DNA of 64,000 bases, from assembly GCA_039819085.1 (NCBI GenBank), contig JBCBSQ010000013.1, positions 11,165 to 75,164 of the forward strand. Direction: 5' to 3'. Shown piece after piece: positions 42,967-52,034 of this stretch. Every line of letters starts with the position of its first letter. Position 1 is the stretch's first letter. This DNA comes from MED-G105 sp039819085. Its GTDB lineage: Bacteria; Pseudomonadota; Alphaproteobacteria; Caulobacterales; Parvularculaceae. The position numbers were made by a program, and so were the translations under genes. Under the pieces are notes generated by a model. The model ran no database searches. It worked only from the letters and a program-made list of their open reading frames with translations, and was not told where the DNA came from.

Positions 42967-44427
42967 ATGCGATGCTCGACGAGCGCCAAGGTCGACAATC
43001 GACGAGGGCGCGCCAATCGCCGAGAAATCGTTAGCCAGGCCCAAACAAATCGGAGACAGGTCATCGATCGCCAATCGACCGAACCACAGGCGGCTTCCGC
43101 GCCTGCGCGCGCCAAGCGGCCGCTGTTCCTGCAAAGGCGTTTCTGGCCGATCTGGACGACGCTTTCGCTCGGCACATTCGCCGACAATACGCTACGCCAG
43201 GCGCTCCTGATCGGCATTCCCTATGGCGTGGTCTCGACGCCCGGCTTCAACAATCCAGACAACGCCATGCCGATCATCGGCGCCCTGCTTCCATTGGCCA
43301 TTTTGTTGTTTTCACCGCTCGCCGGCCAACTCGCCGACAAATACGAAACCGCCGCAATGATGCGCCGCACCAAGTTCGCCGAGATCGGTCTGATGGCCGT
43401 CGCGGCGTTTGCGTTCGCCGCTAAACTCGGCGGCCTGGCGATCTTCATGCTGTTCGCCATGGGCGCCCAGTCGGCGTTCTTTTCGCCTGTCCGGGTCAGC
43501 GCGATGCCGAAGTACCTCGCCACTGACGAGCTCGTGCGCGGCAATGGACTATGCAATGCAGGTCTCTTCGGGTTCATCCTGCTGGGATACGGCGTCGGCG
43601 GCGCGCTGATCGTTCAACCAGACGGCGGACTCAAGGTTGGGGCGACGCTGGTGACGGCGGCGAGCCTGGGATTCGCAGCCTCCCTCTTTGCGCCCGCAAT
43701 TGGCGCGAACGCGCCAGATCTGAAGCTTCGGCTGAATTGGTTCGCCCTCGCCATCGACATGGTTCGCCTCACCGCGCGCGCGCCCGGGGTCGCGCCGCCG
43801 CTCATTGGGTTCGGCGCGTTCTTTCTCCTCACAACCGCGGTCTCCGTCCTCACGCCTTTGCTTGCGCGTGATACGCTGAATGGCGACGCGCTGACCGCGA
43901 CAGCCCTCAACGGACTGTTCGCCCTCGGCGTCGGCGTCGGCGCAATCGTCGCGGCGGCGCTCCCAAAGACGCGAACTAATCTCGGGGTCGCCGGCGCGAG
44001 CGTGATCGCCGCCGGCGGCCTGACGATTGCGATCGCCCTCGCCGCGCCGGCAATCGCGCCGTCAGAAGGCGAGCTTCAGCTGAGCGACCTGATCGCAACG
44101 GCCGAGCGGATCGCCTTCTGTCTGGCGCTCGTCGCCACTGCGGCGCTGATGGGCGTCTACATCGCGCCCTTGCAGGCGGCGATGCAGCGGCGCGCGCCGA
44201 CAGCGTCGCGTGCCCGGATCATGGCCGTCAGCGCGATCGCCAACGCCGCTTTCGCCATTCCCGGGTCGCTGTCCGTCCTCCTGATCACGCGGACGAACGC
44301 GCCGCCTGAAGCCGGCCTGATCGGCGTCGGCGTCGGCATGCTCGCGATCGGCGGCGTGATGGCCCGCCGGCGGAATGTCCTCCCTGCCGGCCGCTATGAT
44401 GAGGCCTTCTCGCCTCCTTCGAACTGA
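42967..44427 (+). CDS. MFS transporter, LplT-like
   Basis: 486 aa with 12 transmembrane helices after a ~55-residue polar N-terminus whose start is not certain. The first helix region FWPIWTTLSLGTFADNTLRQALLIGIPYGV and the following LPLAILLFSPLAGQLADKY, FFSPVRVSAMPKYLATDELVRGNGLCNAGLFGFILLGYGVGG match the LplT branch of the MFS. In enterobacteria that branch flips lysophospholipids and is paired or fused with acyl-ACP synthetase Aas. No acyltransferase lies next to it here. It is divergent from the retropepsin-like gene, 138 bases away. Confidence 0.82.
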   Translation: MRCSTSAKVDNRRGRANRREIVSQAQTNRRQVIDRQSTEPQAASAPARAKRPLFLQRRFWPIWTTLSLGTFADNTLRQALLIGIPYGVVSTPGFNNPDNAMPIIGALLPLAILLFSPLAGQLADKYETAAMMRRTKFAEIGLMAVAAFAFAAKLGGLAIFMLFAMGAQSAFFSPVRVSAMPKYLATDELVRGNGLCNAGLFGFILLGYGVGGALIVQPDGGLKVGATLVTAASLGFAASLFAPAIGANAPDLKLRLNWFALAIDMVRLTARAPGVAPPLIGFGAFFLLTTAVSVLTPLLARDTLNGDALTATALNGLFALGVGVGAIVAAALPKTRTNLGVAGASVIAAGGLTIAIALAAPAIAPSEGELQLSDLIATAERIAFCLALVATAALMGVYIAPLQAAMQRRAPTASRARIMAVSAIANAAFAIPGSLSVLLITRTNAPPEAGLIGVGVGMLAIGGVMARRRNVLPAGRYDEAFSPPSN

Positions 44428-44535
44428 CCTCTCCAACTCTCAGCGCGGCACGAAAATTGCTGCGTCGCCAATAGCGCAAGCTGCGCAGTCGCCTTCACGA
44501 CGACCAGGACGCGACGCCGCCGCATTTTGCGTTAA

Positions 44536-45078
44536 ATGAACGGCAAGCACGATCGAGGTAGTACGAACCTTATGGGGCTTACGCTGGTATTTGTGGGGAT
44601 ATGCGTCGCGTTCGGCGTCGCCGCGACGTTCGCGTCGAGCGGCCCTCTCGACCTGCCGCAGATTCCGCGGCCGTTGTCAGCAAATGACATCAAGCGCTTC
44701 ACGCCCCGCAAGACGCTCTTCATCATCGGACCCAAAGCCGATCACGCAGCCTGCCGGCTCCAGCGCCGTCTCCTGAAGCCGGCGATTGCGCTCATCATTC
44801 GCGAAGATATCAAAGTGGTGGAGCTCTACGGCGACGAGCCCGCCCGCCTCAATGGCGACGAAATGGACTGGCTCGACCCAGCCTTGCTTCGTCATGCTAT
44901 GGACGCTGAAGAAGGGTTCTTCGTGATCTATGTGGACGAGCGCGGTCGGTCCGCGTTCCGCTCAGAGGCGCCGATGGTGGCGTCTGACCTCTTCGCCAGA
45001 GCCGGCGTCAGGATCTCACCGCCCGAAGCGGCGGGGCTCAGAGAAACGTCGACGCTGCGCAAGTTGCGCGCCGCCTAA
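44536..45078 (+). CDS. DUF4174-like secreted or membrane-anchored protein
   Basis: 180 aa. A hydrophobic segment MGLTLVFVGICVAFGVAATFAS (begins at residue 13) acts as signal or anchor; the ATG at 44572 that opens it is an alternative start. The rest has a thioredoxin-like layout (KTLFIIGPKADHAACRLQRRLLKPAIALIIREDIKVVELYGD, then FFVIYVDERGRSAFRSEAPMVASDLF) without a CxxC, as in DUF4174. Function unknown. It is convergent with the UDP-glucose dehydrogenase gene. Confidence 0.65.
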   Translation: MNGKHDRGSTNLMGLTLVFVGICVAFGVAATFASSGPLDLPQIPRPLSANDIKRFTPRKTLFIIGPKADHAACRLQRRLLKPAIALIIREDIKVVELYGDEPARLNGDEMDWLDPALLRHAMDAEEGFFVIYVDERGRSAFRSEAPMVASDLFARAGVRISPPEAAGLRETSTLRKLRAA

Positions 45079-45109
45079 GACGCTTCACCGACGCAAGAGA
45101 GCCCGCCGT

Positions 45110-46414
45110 CTACGACCGTCCGATCGACGAGTAGATGAAGCCAAGCTCGCGCATCTTCTCCGGGCGATAGACGTTCCGCAGGTCAATAAAGACTGGCGAC
45201 GTCATGAGCTCTTTCATGCGCTTGAAATCAAGCGCTCTGAATTCATCCCACTCCGTAAGCAACACGACCGCGTCTGCGCCGTCCATGGCGTCATAGGGGC
45301 CTTCGCAAAAGGTGACGCCTGTCAGAAGGCCGCGCGCCTCATCCATGCCGGCGGGATCAAACGCCCGCACCTTTGCTCCCGCCTCGATCAGCGCCGGGAC
45401 AATCTCAAGCGACGGCGCTTCACGCATATCGTCTGTATTTGGTTTGAACGTCAGACCGAGAACGGCGACGGTCTTGCCCTTGGCGTCGCCGCCGCACGCG
45501 GCAATGACGCGTTCCGCCATCTGGCGCTTGCGGCGGTCATTGATCTCCACCACCGCCTCAACGATCTTCGTCGGCGCGCCGGCGGTCTGCGCCGTCCGGA
45601 CAAGCGCCAGCGTATCCTTCGGGAAGCAAGATCCCCCATATCCGGGGCCGGCGTGCAGAAACTTCGCGCCAATCCGGCCGTCAAGGCCGATGCCGCGCGC
45701 GACCTCCTGGACGTCGGCGCCGACCCGTTCGCTCAGATCCGCGATTTCATTGATGAAAGTGATCTTGGTCGCGAGAAACGCATTCGCCGCGTACTTGATA
45801 AGCTCTGACGTGGTGCGATTGGTGAAGAGGATGGGCGTCTCATTGATGAAGAGCGGTCGATAAAGCTCCCGCATCACGTCGCGCGCGCGGTCGTCTTCGG
45901 CGCCGACAACAACCCGGTCCGGACGCTTGAAGTCCTCAATCGCCGCGCCTTCGCGTAGAAACTCCGGGTTCGACACAACCGAAAAATCCGCATCCGGCCG
46001 AACTTTCTTGACGATGTCCTCAACCTCAGCGCCCGTCCCAACCGGGACGGTCGATTTATTCACGATCACCGTATAGCCGGTGATCGCTTGGGCGATCTCC
46101 TCAGCGGCGGCGTATACGTAGGACAGGTCCGCAAAACCGTCGCCCCGCCGCGACGGCGTGCCGACCGCAATAAAGACCGCCTCCGCATCGCGCGCCGCCG
46201 TCGCGAGATCCGTCGTGAAGGACAACCGTCCCGCAGCGACATTCTCCGCGACAAGAGAGTCAAGGCCTGGCTCATAGATTGGGATCTCGCCGCGGGTAAG
46301 CGCCTCGATCTTGCCGACGTCTTTGTCGACGCAGTGGACCGTATGGCCAAAGTCCGCAAAACACGCGCCTGACACTAAGCCCACATAGCCGGAGCCGACG
46401 ATCGCGACTTTCAT
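45110..46414 (-). CDS. ugd: UDP-glucose 6-dehydrogenase
   Basis: 434 aa from ATG 46414, with GAGGAG upstream; an extension to 46546 lacks support. The NAD-binding fold opens with MKVAIVGSGYVGLVSGACFADFGH. VNKSTVPVGT, the EFLREGAAIEDF loop and KTDVAK-equivalent positions ELIKYAANAFLATKITFINEIADL follow. The catalytic Cys lies in GPGYGGSCFPKD. It oxidises UDP-glucose to UDP-glucuronate, a precursor for acidic exopolysaccharide. It follows the priming sugar-transferase gene with 138 bases between. Confidence 0.95.
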   Translation of the reverse strand: MKVAIVGSGYVGLVSGACFADFGHTVHCVDKDVGKIEALTRGEIPIYEPGLDSLVAENVAAGRLSFTTDLATAARDAEAVFIAVGTPSRRGDGFADLSYVYAAAEEIAQAITGYTVIVNKSTVPVGTGAEVEDIVKKVRPDADFSVVSNPEFLREGAAIEDFKRPDRVVVGAEDDRARDVMRELYRPLFINETPILFTNRTTSELIKYAANAFLATKITFINEIADLSERVGADVQEVARGIGLDGRIGAKFLHAGPGYGGSCFPKDTLALVRTAQTAGAPTKIVEAVVEINDRRKRQMAERVIAACGGDAKGKTVAVLGLTFKPNTDDMREAPSLEIVPALIEAGAKVRAFDPAGMDEARGLLTGVTFCEGPYDAMDGADAVVLLTEWDEFRALDFKRMKELMTSPVFIDLRNVYRPEKMRELGFIYSSIGRS

Positions 46415-46552
46415 GAAATAGCGCTCCTCACTAGAACGGCCGAGCGCGGCCGCGGCTGAACTCTGGCCGCTGCCATAGGCGACGCGGCCGCGCCCGTCCA
46501 GAGGAGCGAAGGCGTTCGCCGCCCCGCTGCGGCCATGGCTCGCCAATTGAGC

Positions 46553-48160
46553 CTAATGCGCGTTCTTTGGAAACAGCACCGCGAAAACGGTCAGAACTAG
46601 GATCTTAAGGTCGAACCAGAGCGACCAATTGTCGATGTACTCAAGGTCGTATCGCACGCGGTTCGCCATCTGCTCCTTCTCAGAGGTCTCGCCGCGATAG
46701 CCGTTCACCTGCGCCCAGCCGGTAATGCCTGGCTTGACGCGGTGTCGGCCGGAGTAATTCTCAATCATCTTTGCGTAGGCGTGATTGTGGGCGAGCGCAT
46801 GCGGCCGCGGGCCGATGAGCGACATCTCGCCCCGCAGGACATTGAAAAGCTGCGGCAGTTCATCGAGGCTCCATTTGCGCAGGAACGCGCCGACTTTCGT
46901 GATGCGCGCGTCGCCCTTCTTCGCCTGCGTAACGGATGCGCCATCCTCCGCCACTGTCATCGTGCGGAACTTATAGATACGGAAAACTTCGTGGTTAAAG
47001 CCATGTCGCTGCTGCGCGAAGAGGACTGGCCCTGGCCCCTGCAGCTTCAGCGCGAGCGCGCACGCCGCCAATAATGGCGTCGCCAAAAGAAGCAGGACGG
47101 CGCCAAGGACGCGATCCTCCACGGTCTTCACAAAGCCGCCCCATCCTTCCAGCGGCCGCCGATACAGCCGCAAGGCCGGCGCGCCGCCGATCCGCACGAC
47201 TTCGCCCCCCAGATGATCCATCCAATGGACGCTCGATAACAGCGCGACCGACACAGGCAAGGAGGAGAGCCGCTCGACCATTTCCGCCATTTCGGCGCGG
47301 TCGATATTCCGTGCAGCGATCAGTATATCGTCGACATCGCCCGCCCGCGCGAGGCGCTCGACCGCCTCCATTTCCCCGCAGGACTTCACCGCGCCGGGCG
47401 ACAGATCGTCTTCGTCGAGACGAAAAACGCCGACAACGCTCAGCCCGCGGCCCACGCGTTCAACCTGGTCGCAAAACGTCGCGCACGCGTCCGCCGCTCC
47501 GACGACGGCCACGCGGCGTCCAAAGACCCCGCCTTCCGCCGCCGCCCGGCGCAGAAACGCCGCCGCCGCAATCCGGACGCCTGCGAGCGCCGCGCCGGAG
47601 ACAATCATCCACGTGAAGAGCCAGAACCGCGAGAAAAGATCCGAAATCTTCAGGGTAAAGGCGAATGCGATCAGGCCGAGAATGATGAGCACCCAACGCG
47701 TGACAATCGCGCGGATGGCCTTGGTGGCGACCAACAGCTGATCGAAATCGTAGAAGCCGTCGCGGCGCAGGATAGCGGTCAGCGCCGTTGCGCCGATAAT
47801 TCCTGCGCTTGTGTAAAGCTCATAGTCGAAATCGATGATCAGGACTTCGATGTGGTAGATGTAGGCGACAAGGAACGAGATCGCCGCGATCGAGGCAAAG
47901 TCAATAATCTGGATGATGTCGCCGTAAATCGCATGCGGCAGGGCCGCCGTACGGCGATGTTGGACCTTCTTCTCGCCGGAGTCCTTCTCGTCGGAGTCCT
48001 TCTCGTCAGCATCGCCCGCGCCATCATCTCGGGCGGCGCGTGACAAGGCGGAGGGCCGTTGCGCGGCGGTGGGTTCATCTCCGGCCGTCCGAGCGGCGGC
48101 TTCGCCAACGCCATGCTCGCCAACCAGTTTAGACCCCGCCAGAAGTTCCTGTTCCGACAT
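46553..48160 (-). CDS. Undecaprenyl-phosphate glucose (hexose) phosphotransferase, priming enzyme
   Basis: 535 aa from ATG 48160 (MSEQELLAG); a longer frame reaches 48232. An unusual polar N-terminus includes a repeated DEKDS unit. Four helices and a CoA-binding-like domain (RVAVVGAADACATFCDQVERV..) follow, then a fifth helix and the catalytic PHPT/bacterial sugar transferase domain: GPVLFAQQRHGFNHEVFRIYKFRTM, RKWSLDELPQLFNVLRGEMSLIGPRP, KPGITGWAQVNGYRGET. It transfers a hexose-1-phosphate to undecaprenyl phosphate, the first step of polymer assembly. It is grouped with ugd. Confidence 0.92.
   Translation of the reverse strand: MSEQELLAGSKLVGEHGVGEAAARTAGDEPTAAQRPSALSRAARDDGAGDADEKDSDEKDSGEKKVQHRRTAALPHAIYGDIIQIIDFASIAAISFLVAYIYHIEVLIIDFDYELYTSAGIIGATALTAILRRDGFYDFDQLLVATKAIRAIVTRWVLIILGLIAFAFTLKISDLFSRFWLFTWMIVSGAALAGVRIAAAAFLRRAAAEGGVFGRRVAVVGAADACATFCDQVERVGRGLSVVGVFRLDEDDLSPGAVKSCGEMEAVERLARAGDVDDILIAARNIDRAEMAEMVERLSSLPVSVALLSSVHWMDHLGGEVVRIGGAPALRLYRRPLEGWGGFVKTVEDRVLGAVLLLLATPLLAACALALKLQGPGPVLFAQQRHGFNHEVFRIYKFRTMTVAEDGASVTQAKKGDARITKVGAFLRKWSLDELPQLFNVLRGEMSLIGPRPHALAHNHAYAKMIENYSGRHRVKPGITGWAQVNGYRGETSEKEQMANRVRYDLEYIDNWSLWFDLKILVLTVFAVLFPKNAH
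47971..48010. repeat. 15-base tandem repeat within the phosphotransferase gene
   Basis: TTCTCGYCGGAGTCC occurs at 47971-47985 and 47986-48000, with a partial third copy to 48010. It encodes the repeated Asp-Glu-Lys-Asp-Ser unit in the cytoplasmic N-terminus. In-frame 15-base units could expand or contract without frameshift. Confidence 0.7.
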
Positions 48161-48487
48161 ATATTCCGTCTGCGTAACACCAGACGTCGCCAAGCCACAC
48201 GACGCCTGACGCCCCCCGGTTCGCGATAGCACCCAGCGAGTAAGCCGTCCACACGAAAGCTAAGCCGCTGTGTTCCCGGTCGCGTCGTTTATCGACAACC
48301 CGACAACCTTTAGCGTGTAGAGGGACTGCAATCGCCGGGCCGGTTTCACAGCGGCCCTGGAATGGCGGCGAAATTGCATCTCTTGTTCCGCTACGGGGCG
48401 CGCCAAAGAGGGGCGGCGCGGCGACATCTTGCGTATCGGCGCGCGGACCCATTTGGATAGGCGCGCGACAACCAGAGGGCGATCGTA
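48161..48487. other. Divergent gap of about 330 bases, no gene seen
   Basis: Lies between the start of the priming-transferase gene and a small hypothetical gene, so both promoters should lie here. I see no convincing gene, long repeat or clear -35/-10 pair in it. Confidence 0.4.
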
Positions 48488-48709
48488 ATGGGCAAGCAAT
48501 ACTCAACTCACTTCGTCTCTTGGCGCGACGCCAGGAATCCGGTTGACATGTTCCCGAACGAGAACTCGTACGGCAAAGCGGCTGCAAAGGCGCTGGAGGC
48601 GAAACTCGGCGAACTCGCGGAAGAGGGCTGGATCATCGACCGGGTGATCGCCGCTTCAGGCATGACGCCGAAACAGTGCGCCGCATTCACGATCGTTGCG
48701 TTCAAATAA
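48488..48709 (+). CDS. Small hypothetical protein, DUF4177-like
   Basis: 73 aa. GAGGG lies nine bases before the ATG. The sequence KAAAKALEAKLGELAEEGWIIDRVIAA resembles the small DUF4177 family (a helix 'LNELGEEGWEL' followed by a beta strand), here with a C-terminal AAFTIVAFK strand. No signal peptide or Cys motif. It sits between the priming transferase and cysQ, on the same strand as cysQ with 72 bases between. Function unknown. Confidence 0.65.
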   Translation: MGKQYSTHFVSWRDARNPVDMFPNENSYGKAAAKALEAKLGELAEEGWIIDRVIAASGMTPKQCAAFTIVAFK

Positions 48710-48781
48710 CCCCGAGACTATTGCTCGCGACTTTCGATAATCGAGACAACGCCGCCGCCAGCGCGGCGGGAGTTTGATGAC

Positions 48782-49609
48782 GTGAAGAATCCGGCTAGCG
48801 GCCTCGCTGCAGAGTTAGCGCAAATCGCGCTGCGCGCAGGCGACGCAATCATGGACCATTACGAAACGGGCGTTTCGGTCGAGCGCAAATCGGACGCCTC
48901 CCCGGTAACGGAAGCGGACCGCCGCGGCGAAGAGATCATTCTCGAAGGCCTCGGCAAGCTTGCGCCGGGAATTCCGACCCTCGCCGAAGAAGCCGCATCC
49001 GCCGGCGACACGCCGAATCTCGACAACGATCCGGAGACGGTTTTCTTCCTGGTCGACCCCCTCGACGGCACCAAAGAGTTCATCAACGGATCCGGCGAGT
49101 TCACCGTGAATATCGCGCTGATCCGTGGCGGCGCGCCGGAACTGGGCGTTGTGCTTGCGCCGGCCTTAGGCGAAATCTTCCTCGGCGTCGCCGGCGAAGG
49201 CGCCAGGCGCGCATCGACGACGCGCGGCGAAATTGGCGAGTGGTCGAAGATCGAAAGCCGCCGCCCGGCGCCTGCGCGCCTGACGGCCATGGGCAGCCGC
49301 AGCCATGGCTCGTCCGAAACCCAGGACTTTCTCGATCGTTTGCCGATCGAGTCCTTCGCGGCGGCGGGGTCGTCCTTGAAATTCTGCCGCCTCGCAGAAG
49401 GCGCAGCGGACGTCTACCCGCGCTTTGGCCGGACAATGGAATGGGACACCGGCGCCGGCCAGGCGGTGCTGGAGGCGGCCGGCGGCGCCGTTTTCGTTGC
49501 GGGAAGCGAACATGCGCCGCTGCGTTACGCCAAGGCCGCGCGCGGTTACGACAATCCGCATTTCGTTGCTTGGGGCGACCCTGCGCACGCCAAGACGGGC
49601 GTCAGGTAA
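48782..49609 (+). CDS. cysQ: 3'(2'),5'-bisphosphate nucleotidase CysQ
   Basis: 275 aa, starting at GTG 48782. Inositol-monophosphatase fold: KSDASPVTEADRRGEEIIL, then PTLAEEAAS (metal-binding Glu), VDPLDGTKEFINGSGEFTVNIALI (the DPLDGT signature), and WDTGAGQAVLEAAGG near the C-terminus. It hydrolyses 3'-phosphoadenosine 5'-phosphate, limiting toxic build-up during sulfate assimilation. It is convergent with the next gene; one base separates the stops. Confidence 0.94.
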   Translation: MKNPASGLAAELAQIALRAGDAIMDHYETGVSVERKSDASPVTEADRRGEEIILEGLGKLAPGIPTLAEEAASAGDTPNLDNDPETVFFLVDPLDGTKEFINGSGEFTVNIALIRGGAPELGVVLAPALGEIFLGVAGEGARRASTTRGEIGEWSKIESRRPAPARLTAMGSRSHGSSETQDFLDRLPIESFAAAGSSLKFCRLAEGAADVYPRFGRTMEWDTGAGQAVLEAAGGAVFVAGSEHAPLRYAKAARGYDNPHFVAWGDPAHAKTGVR

Positions 49610-49610
49610 T

Positions 49611-51209
49611 CTAGAGCCCCTCACTGCGACGCACCCAGATCTCCCAGGCGGGCGTGCGCTCCGCGAGCTTGAACTGTGTGTAAAGAAGCGCCTCGGAGCG
49701 TTCTTTTTCCGCTTTCGCCGCCGGCGTCAGGTCAACGCGCGGCACAAGCACGATGCGCGCGTCGGCCGCGGCGGCGCGACCGTCAGGGCGGCAATCACGC
49801 GTCGGCGCCAATACGCAGGCGAGATCAGCGCCCGTCAGCAATGCGACGCTAGCGCCTTCCTGGACAATCCGGATCGCGCGCTCAGCCGCCTCAAGGAGGA
49901 TTTCGGACTGATCGATCGACGCGCCGCCCGCCGACCGCGCCTTGGCCGCCATCGCGCCGCGCCGACGCGCCCACTCAGCGAGTTGCTCCGCACTCGGATG
50001 CACGACGCCAAGCGCCGCGCGCACCGCCGACGGCGCCGCCGCAGCTGATCGATGCTGAAGCGCCAATTGACCCGCCGCATGGGCGCAGGTCGCTCCGATC
50101 CAGAAAAGCGTCAACGCCGCGGCGACGCCGGCTGCGACGATCGACGCGCGGTCATGATCCCGAAAGACGCCGTCATAAAAGGGCGACGCGACGGAAAACA
50201 CCGCAATCGAGGCGGCGAGAGCAAACGCCGGCGCGGACTGAGCCCCGGCGGCCAATGCGGCCAGAAACGCCAGCATCATGAAACCCGCCGCCGCGCCCCA
50301 ACTGCGAACATGCTCTCGGCCGCCAAAAATCCAGGCCGCGCCGATCACCGCGATTGTCGACGCCGCCGCTCCGGCAACGCCCCATGCGCCAACGCCCCGA
50401 CCAGCGGCGCCGGCGCCGGCCGTGGCCAACGCCGACGCCGCGGACGCCCTTGACAGATTGATCCCTGGCGCTGCGATTTCCGCCAGAATGACGAGCGTCA
50501 AAAGGCCGCCAAAGGCGGTCGCATAACGGGCGAGGCCGGCGAATCCGGTGAGGAACGGACACGCGGAAAGCACCAACAAACTCGCGAGCGCGAACGCAGG
50601 GTTCAGCAGCCACAACGCGAACATCAGGCCGCCGCATAAGAGGCCTTCGAAAATCGCGCGATCCCATCCCTCATCCGCCGGCGAGAGAACCAGCGCCGTC
50701 GCAACCACCATGAAGTAGGCCAGCGCCATATCGCTCGGACCGTTAAAGGGCGCGACGACAAACGCCGCGATGGCGGCGGTCAGGCCGACGCCCGCCACCG
50801 TCGGGAGGCGGACCGAAACGAAGTACGCCATAGGATAGGCCGCGAGGACCGCAGCGATGGCTTTCGCCACAAGGAGCGTGCGGCCGGGCGCGTCCACGAA
50901 TCTGTCGGCGAGGGTAATGAGCGCGAGAAAGAATGGCGCGCTCTGCGTCAGCGGATCGCCTGCGCCGGCGGAAATCGCAAGAGCGTTGGCGACAGGCGAC
51001 AGCGTTTCGGCGGTCGGCGACAGGCTTAACAAGGCCGGCGCCATCGCGCACGCGATCACGAACGGCGTCGCCGCGAGAACCGCAGCGAGAAAGACCCAAC
51101 CCGGATCGCGCCAGCCGAAAAGCGCCATTGCGATCTTGCGCGCCCGCGGCGCCGTTTGGCGCCACGCCGGCGTCTCAAAACACCCGTCTTCAAGGATTTC
51201 AGCAGTCAT
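49611..51209 (-). CDS. Unknown multi-pass membrane protein
   Basis: 532 aa, not recognised. Roughly ten to twelve hydrophobic helices fill residues ~30-390, rich in Ala and Gly. A soluble C-terminal ~130 residues follows (AEQLAEWARRRGAMAAKARSAGG, VALLTGADLACVLAPTRDC, ARIVLVPRVDLTPAAKAEKERSE, ending WEIWVRRSEGL). The pattern of many helices followed by a soluble alpha/beta tail resembles GT-C type glycosyltransferases and O-antigen-related proteins, but no catalytic Asp motif is evident after helix 1. It lies within the polysaccharide-related half of the window, divergent from the GST gene. Confidence 0.75.
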   Translation of the reverse strand: MTAEILEDGCFETPAWRQTAPRARKIAMALFGWRDPGWVFLAAVLAATPFVIACAMAPALLSLSPTAETLSPVANALAISAGAGDPLTQSAPFFLALITLADRFVDAPGRTLLVAKAIAAVLAAYPMAYFVSVRLPTVAGVGLTAAIAAFVVAPFNGPSDMALAYFMVVATALVLSPADEGWDRAIFEGLLCGGLMFALWLLNPAFALASLLVLSACPFLTGFAGLARYATAFGGLLTLVILAEIAAPGINLSRASAASALATAGAGAAGRGVGAWGVAGAAASTIAVIGAAWIFGGREHVRSWGAAAGFMMLAFLAALAAGAQSAPAFALAASIAVFSVASPFYDGVFRDHDRASIVAAGVAAALTLFWIGATCAHAAGQLALQHRSAAAAPSAVRAALGVVHPSAEQLAEWARRRGAMAAKARSAGGASIDQSEILLEAAERAIRIVQEGASVALLTGADLACVLAPTRDCRPDGRAAAADARIVLVPRVDLTPAAKAEKERSEALLYTQFKLAERTPAWEIWVRRSEGL

Positions 51210-51368
51210 CTCGACCGATCACCTGCGTCAGAGCAATACGTCTACAACGCCATCGCAAATACCTTGCCGGTTAGTCTTCACGCCTTAGCCATGATTGGTG
51301 ATGTCGGCGCGCGAAACGGACGCGGCGCGACTTTCACATCGGCGCGCGACGGGGTATGTGCCGACGCC

Positions 51369-52034
51369 ATGCGCACGCTCCTTCACGCATCATTTGATCC
51401 GCCGTCCCGCGCCCTGCGGCTCGTGATGGCGGAAAAATCCCTTACTTTTCAGGGCGTTGCGCTGGATTTGTCGGCCATGGACGACAGCGAGCGCGAAACC
51501 CTCGCCGCCGCGAATCCGGCGATGACGTTGCCGGTCCTTATCGACCAGGCGCCGTCCGGCGAGACGGCTTCCATCGCCCCGCTCATCGCCGCAATCGACT
51601 ATCTGGAAGAGGCGTATCCGGAGCCGATCATTTACCCTAAGACCGCGGCCGGCCGAGCCGAGATGCGGCGGCTGATCTTATGGTTTGCGGATAAGTTCGC
51701 GCGAGAGGTGAGCGCGCCATTGCTGACGCGCGGCGATTTGGCTGGCGAGCGGCGGCGAGAGGCGTTTTCGGCGTTGCGTTGGCATCTGGATTATTTTGAG
51801 TGGCTGCTAGAACGCCGCGCCTGCCTCGCCTGCGATCGCATCAGCGCCGCTGATCTGGTCGCCGCGGCCTTCCTGTCCACCCACGACTATTTCGGCGACG
51901 TGCCCTGGGCCGACTTCCCGGAAACGCAAGGGTGGCATCGCCGCATGAAGTCCCGTCCAGCGATGCGGGCGATCCTCGACGATCGCTCGCCCCATGCGCC
52001 GCCAAGGCCAGGCTATGCCGACCCGGACGCCTGA
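51369..52034 (+). CDS. Glutathione S-transferase family protein
   Basis: 221 aa from ATG 51369. The N-terminal thioredoxin fold reads TLLHASFDPPSRALRLVMAEKSLTFQGVALDL with NPAMTLPVLID (cis-Pro) and ETASIAPLIAAIDYLEEAYP. The helical C-terminal domain includes CDRISAADLVAAAFLSTHDYFGDVPW with the N-capping box Asp. The position of the usual catalytic Ser/Cys is occupied by S-x-x-S/PPS (FDPPSRA). It could use glutathione for conjugation or peroxide reduction, but the substrate is unknown. Its end overlaps queG by 20 bases. Confidence 0.9.
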   Translation: MRTLLHASFDPPSRALRLVMAEKSLTFQGVALDLSAMDDSERETLAAANPAMTLPVLIDQAPSGETASIAPLIAAIDYLEEAYPEPIIYPKTAAGRAEMRRLILWFADKFAREVSAPLLTRGDLAGERRREAFSALRWHLDYFEWLLERRACLACDRISAADLVAAAFLSTHDYFGDVPWADFPETQGWHRRMKSRPAMRAILDDRSPHAPPRPGYADPDA

